The notes beneath the pieces were generated by a model. The model did not search any database and was not told the origin of the DNA. It saw only the letters and a list, made by a program, of their open reading frames with translations. This document shows positions 32,716 to 32,758 of a stretch of DNA of 32,758 nucleotides, in pieces (the first letter of the stretch is position 1; the number at the start of each line of letters is the position of its first letter). The translations under genes were made by a program, and so were the position numbers. Origin of the DNA: Candidatus Brevifilum fermentans (GTDB lineage Bacteria > Chloroflexota > Anaerolineae > Anaerolineales > Villigracilaceae); the NCBI GenBank assembly GCA_945877125.1, contig CAMCQT010000045.1:1-32758 (forward strand). Direction: 5' to 3'.

Positions 32716-32758
32716 TTTTATTTCTCCTTGAAATCTCATGATAGAATTCGCGCACTGG

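Overview
The window is almost wholly a motility and chemotaxis locus from a bacterium of moderate GC content. The best guess for the host is a flagellated member of the Chloroflexota (class Anaerolineae). The reasons are the monoderm-like flagellar gene set with no P-ring or L-ring genes in view, the CheC/CheD/CheX style of chemotaxis, a small MmpS-like membrane protein, and intergenic inverted repeats built on 'ACAGATGAACA'-type and 'GCGACTGAAGTCGC'-type words. This placement is inference; there is no rRNA or other marker gene in the window.

Layout. (1) 1-7676 (+): one compact chemotaxis operon, cheA-cheC-cheD-cheY-cheB-cheR-HDOD gene-cheX1-cheX2. (2) 7677-8452: inverted repeat, a lone minus-strand gene for a small membrane-anchored protein, and a good sigma-70 type promoter facing right. 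(3) 8453-13844 (+): FkbM methyltransferase, GT4 glycosyltransferase and two tandem paralogous glycosyltransferase-TPR proteins, lying directly upstream of flagellin and probably a flagellin glycosylation module. (4) 14213-18589 (+): late filament genes fliC, fliD, flaG, fliS. (5) 18826-30409 (+): flgC-fliE-fliF-fliG-fliH-fliI-fliJ-lytic transglycosylase-flgB-fliK-flgD-TIGR02530 gene-flgE, a hook/basal-body operon in Firmicutes-like order except that flgB sits far from flgC. It ends at a strong bidirectional terminator. (6) 30714-32715 (-): PIG-L deacetylase, SAM methyltransferase and HIT-family protein, unrelated to motility and separated by inverted repeats.

How it works together. CheA phosphorylates CheY and CheB. 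CheR and CheB methylate and demethylate receptors, CheD deamidates them, and CheC plus two CheX proteins probably dephosphorylate CheY-P. FliF/FliG form the base and rotor, FliH/FliI/FliJ the export ATPase complex, FlgB/FlgC/FliE the rod, FlgD/FlgE/FliK the hook with its cap and length control, and FliC/FliD/FliS/FlaG the filament, cap, chaperone and accessory protein. No fliM/fliN, fliPQR, flhAB, motAB, cheW, receptors or sigma factor genes are in the window.

Most notable signals: an identical bipartite promoter-like motif (GCTCAAG-N14-GCCGAAACT) upstream of fliC and fliS; hairpins presenting AGGA in the loop just before the ribosome binding sites of fliC and flaG, suggestive of CsrA control; a domain apparently shared by flagellin and its cap FliD; duplicated glycosyltransferase-TPR genes; and an 8-unit repeat inside fliK.
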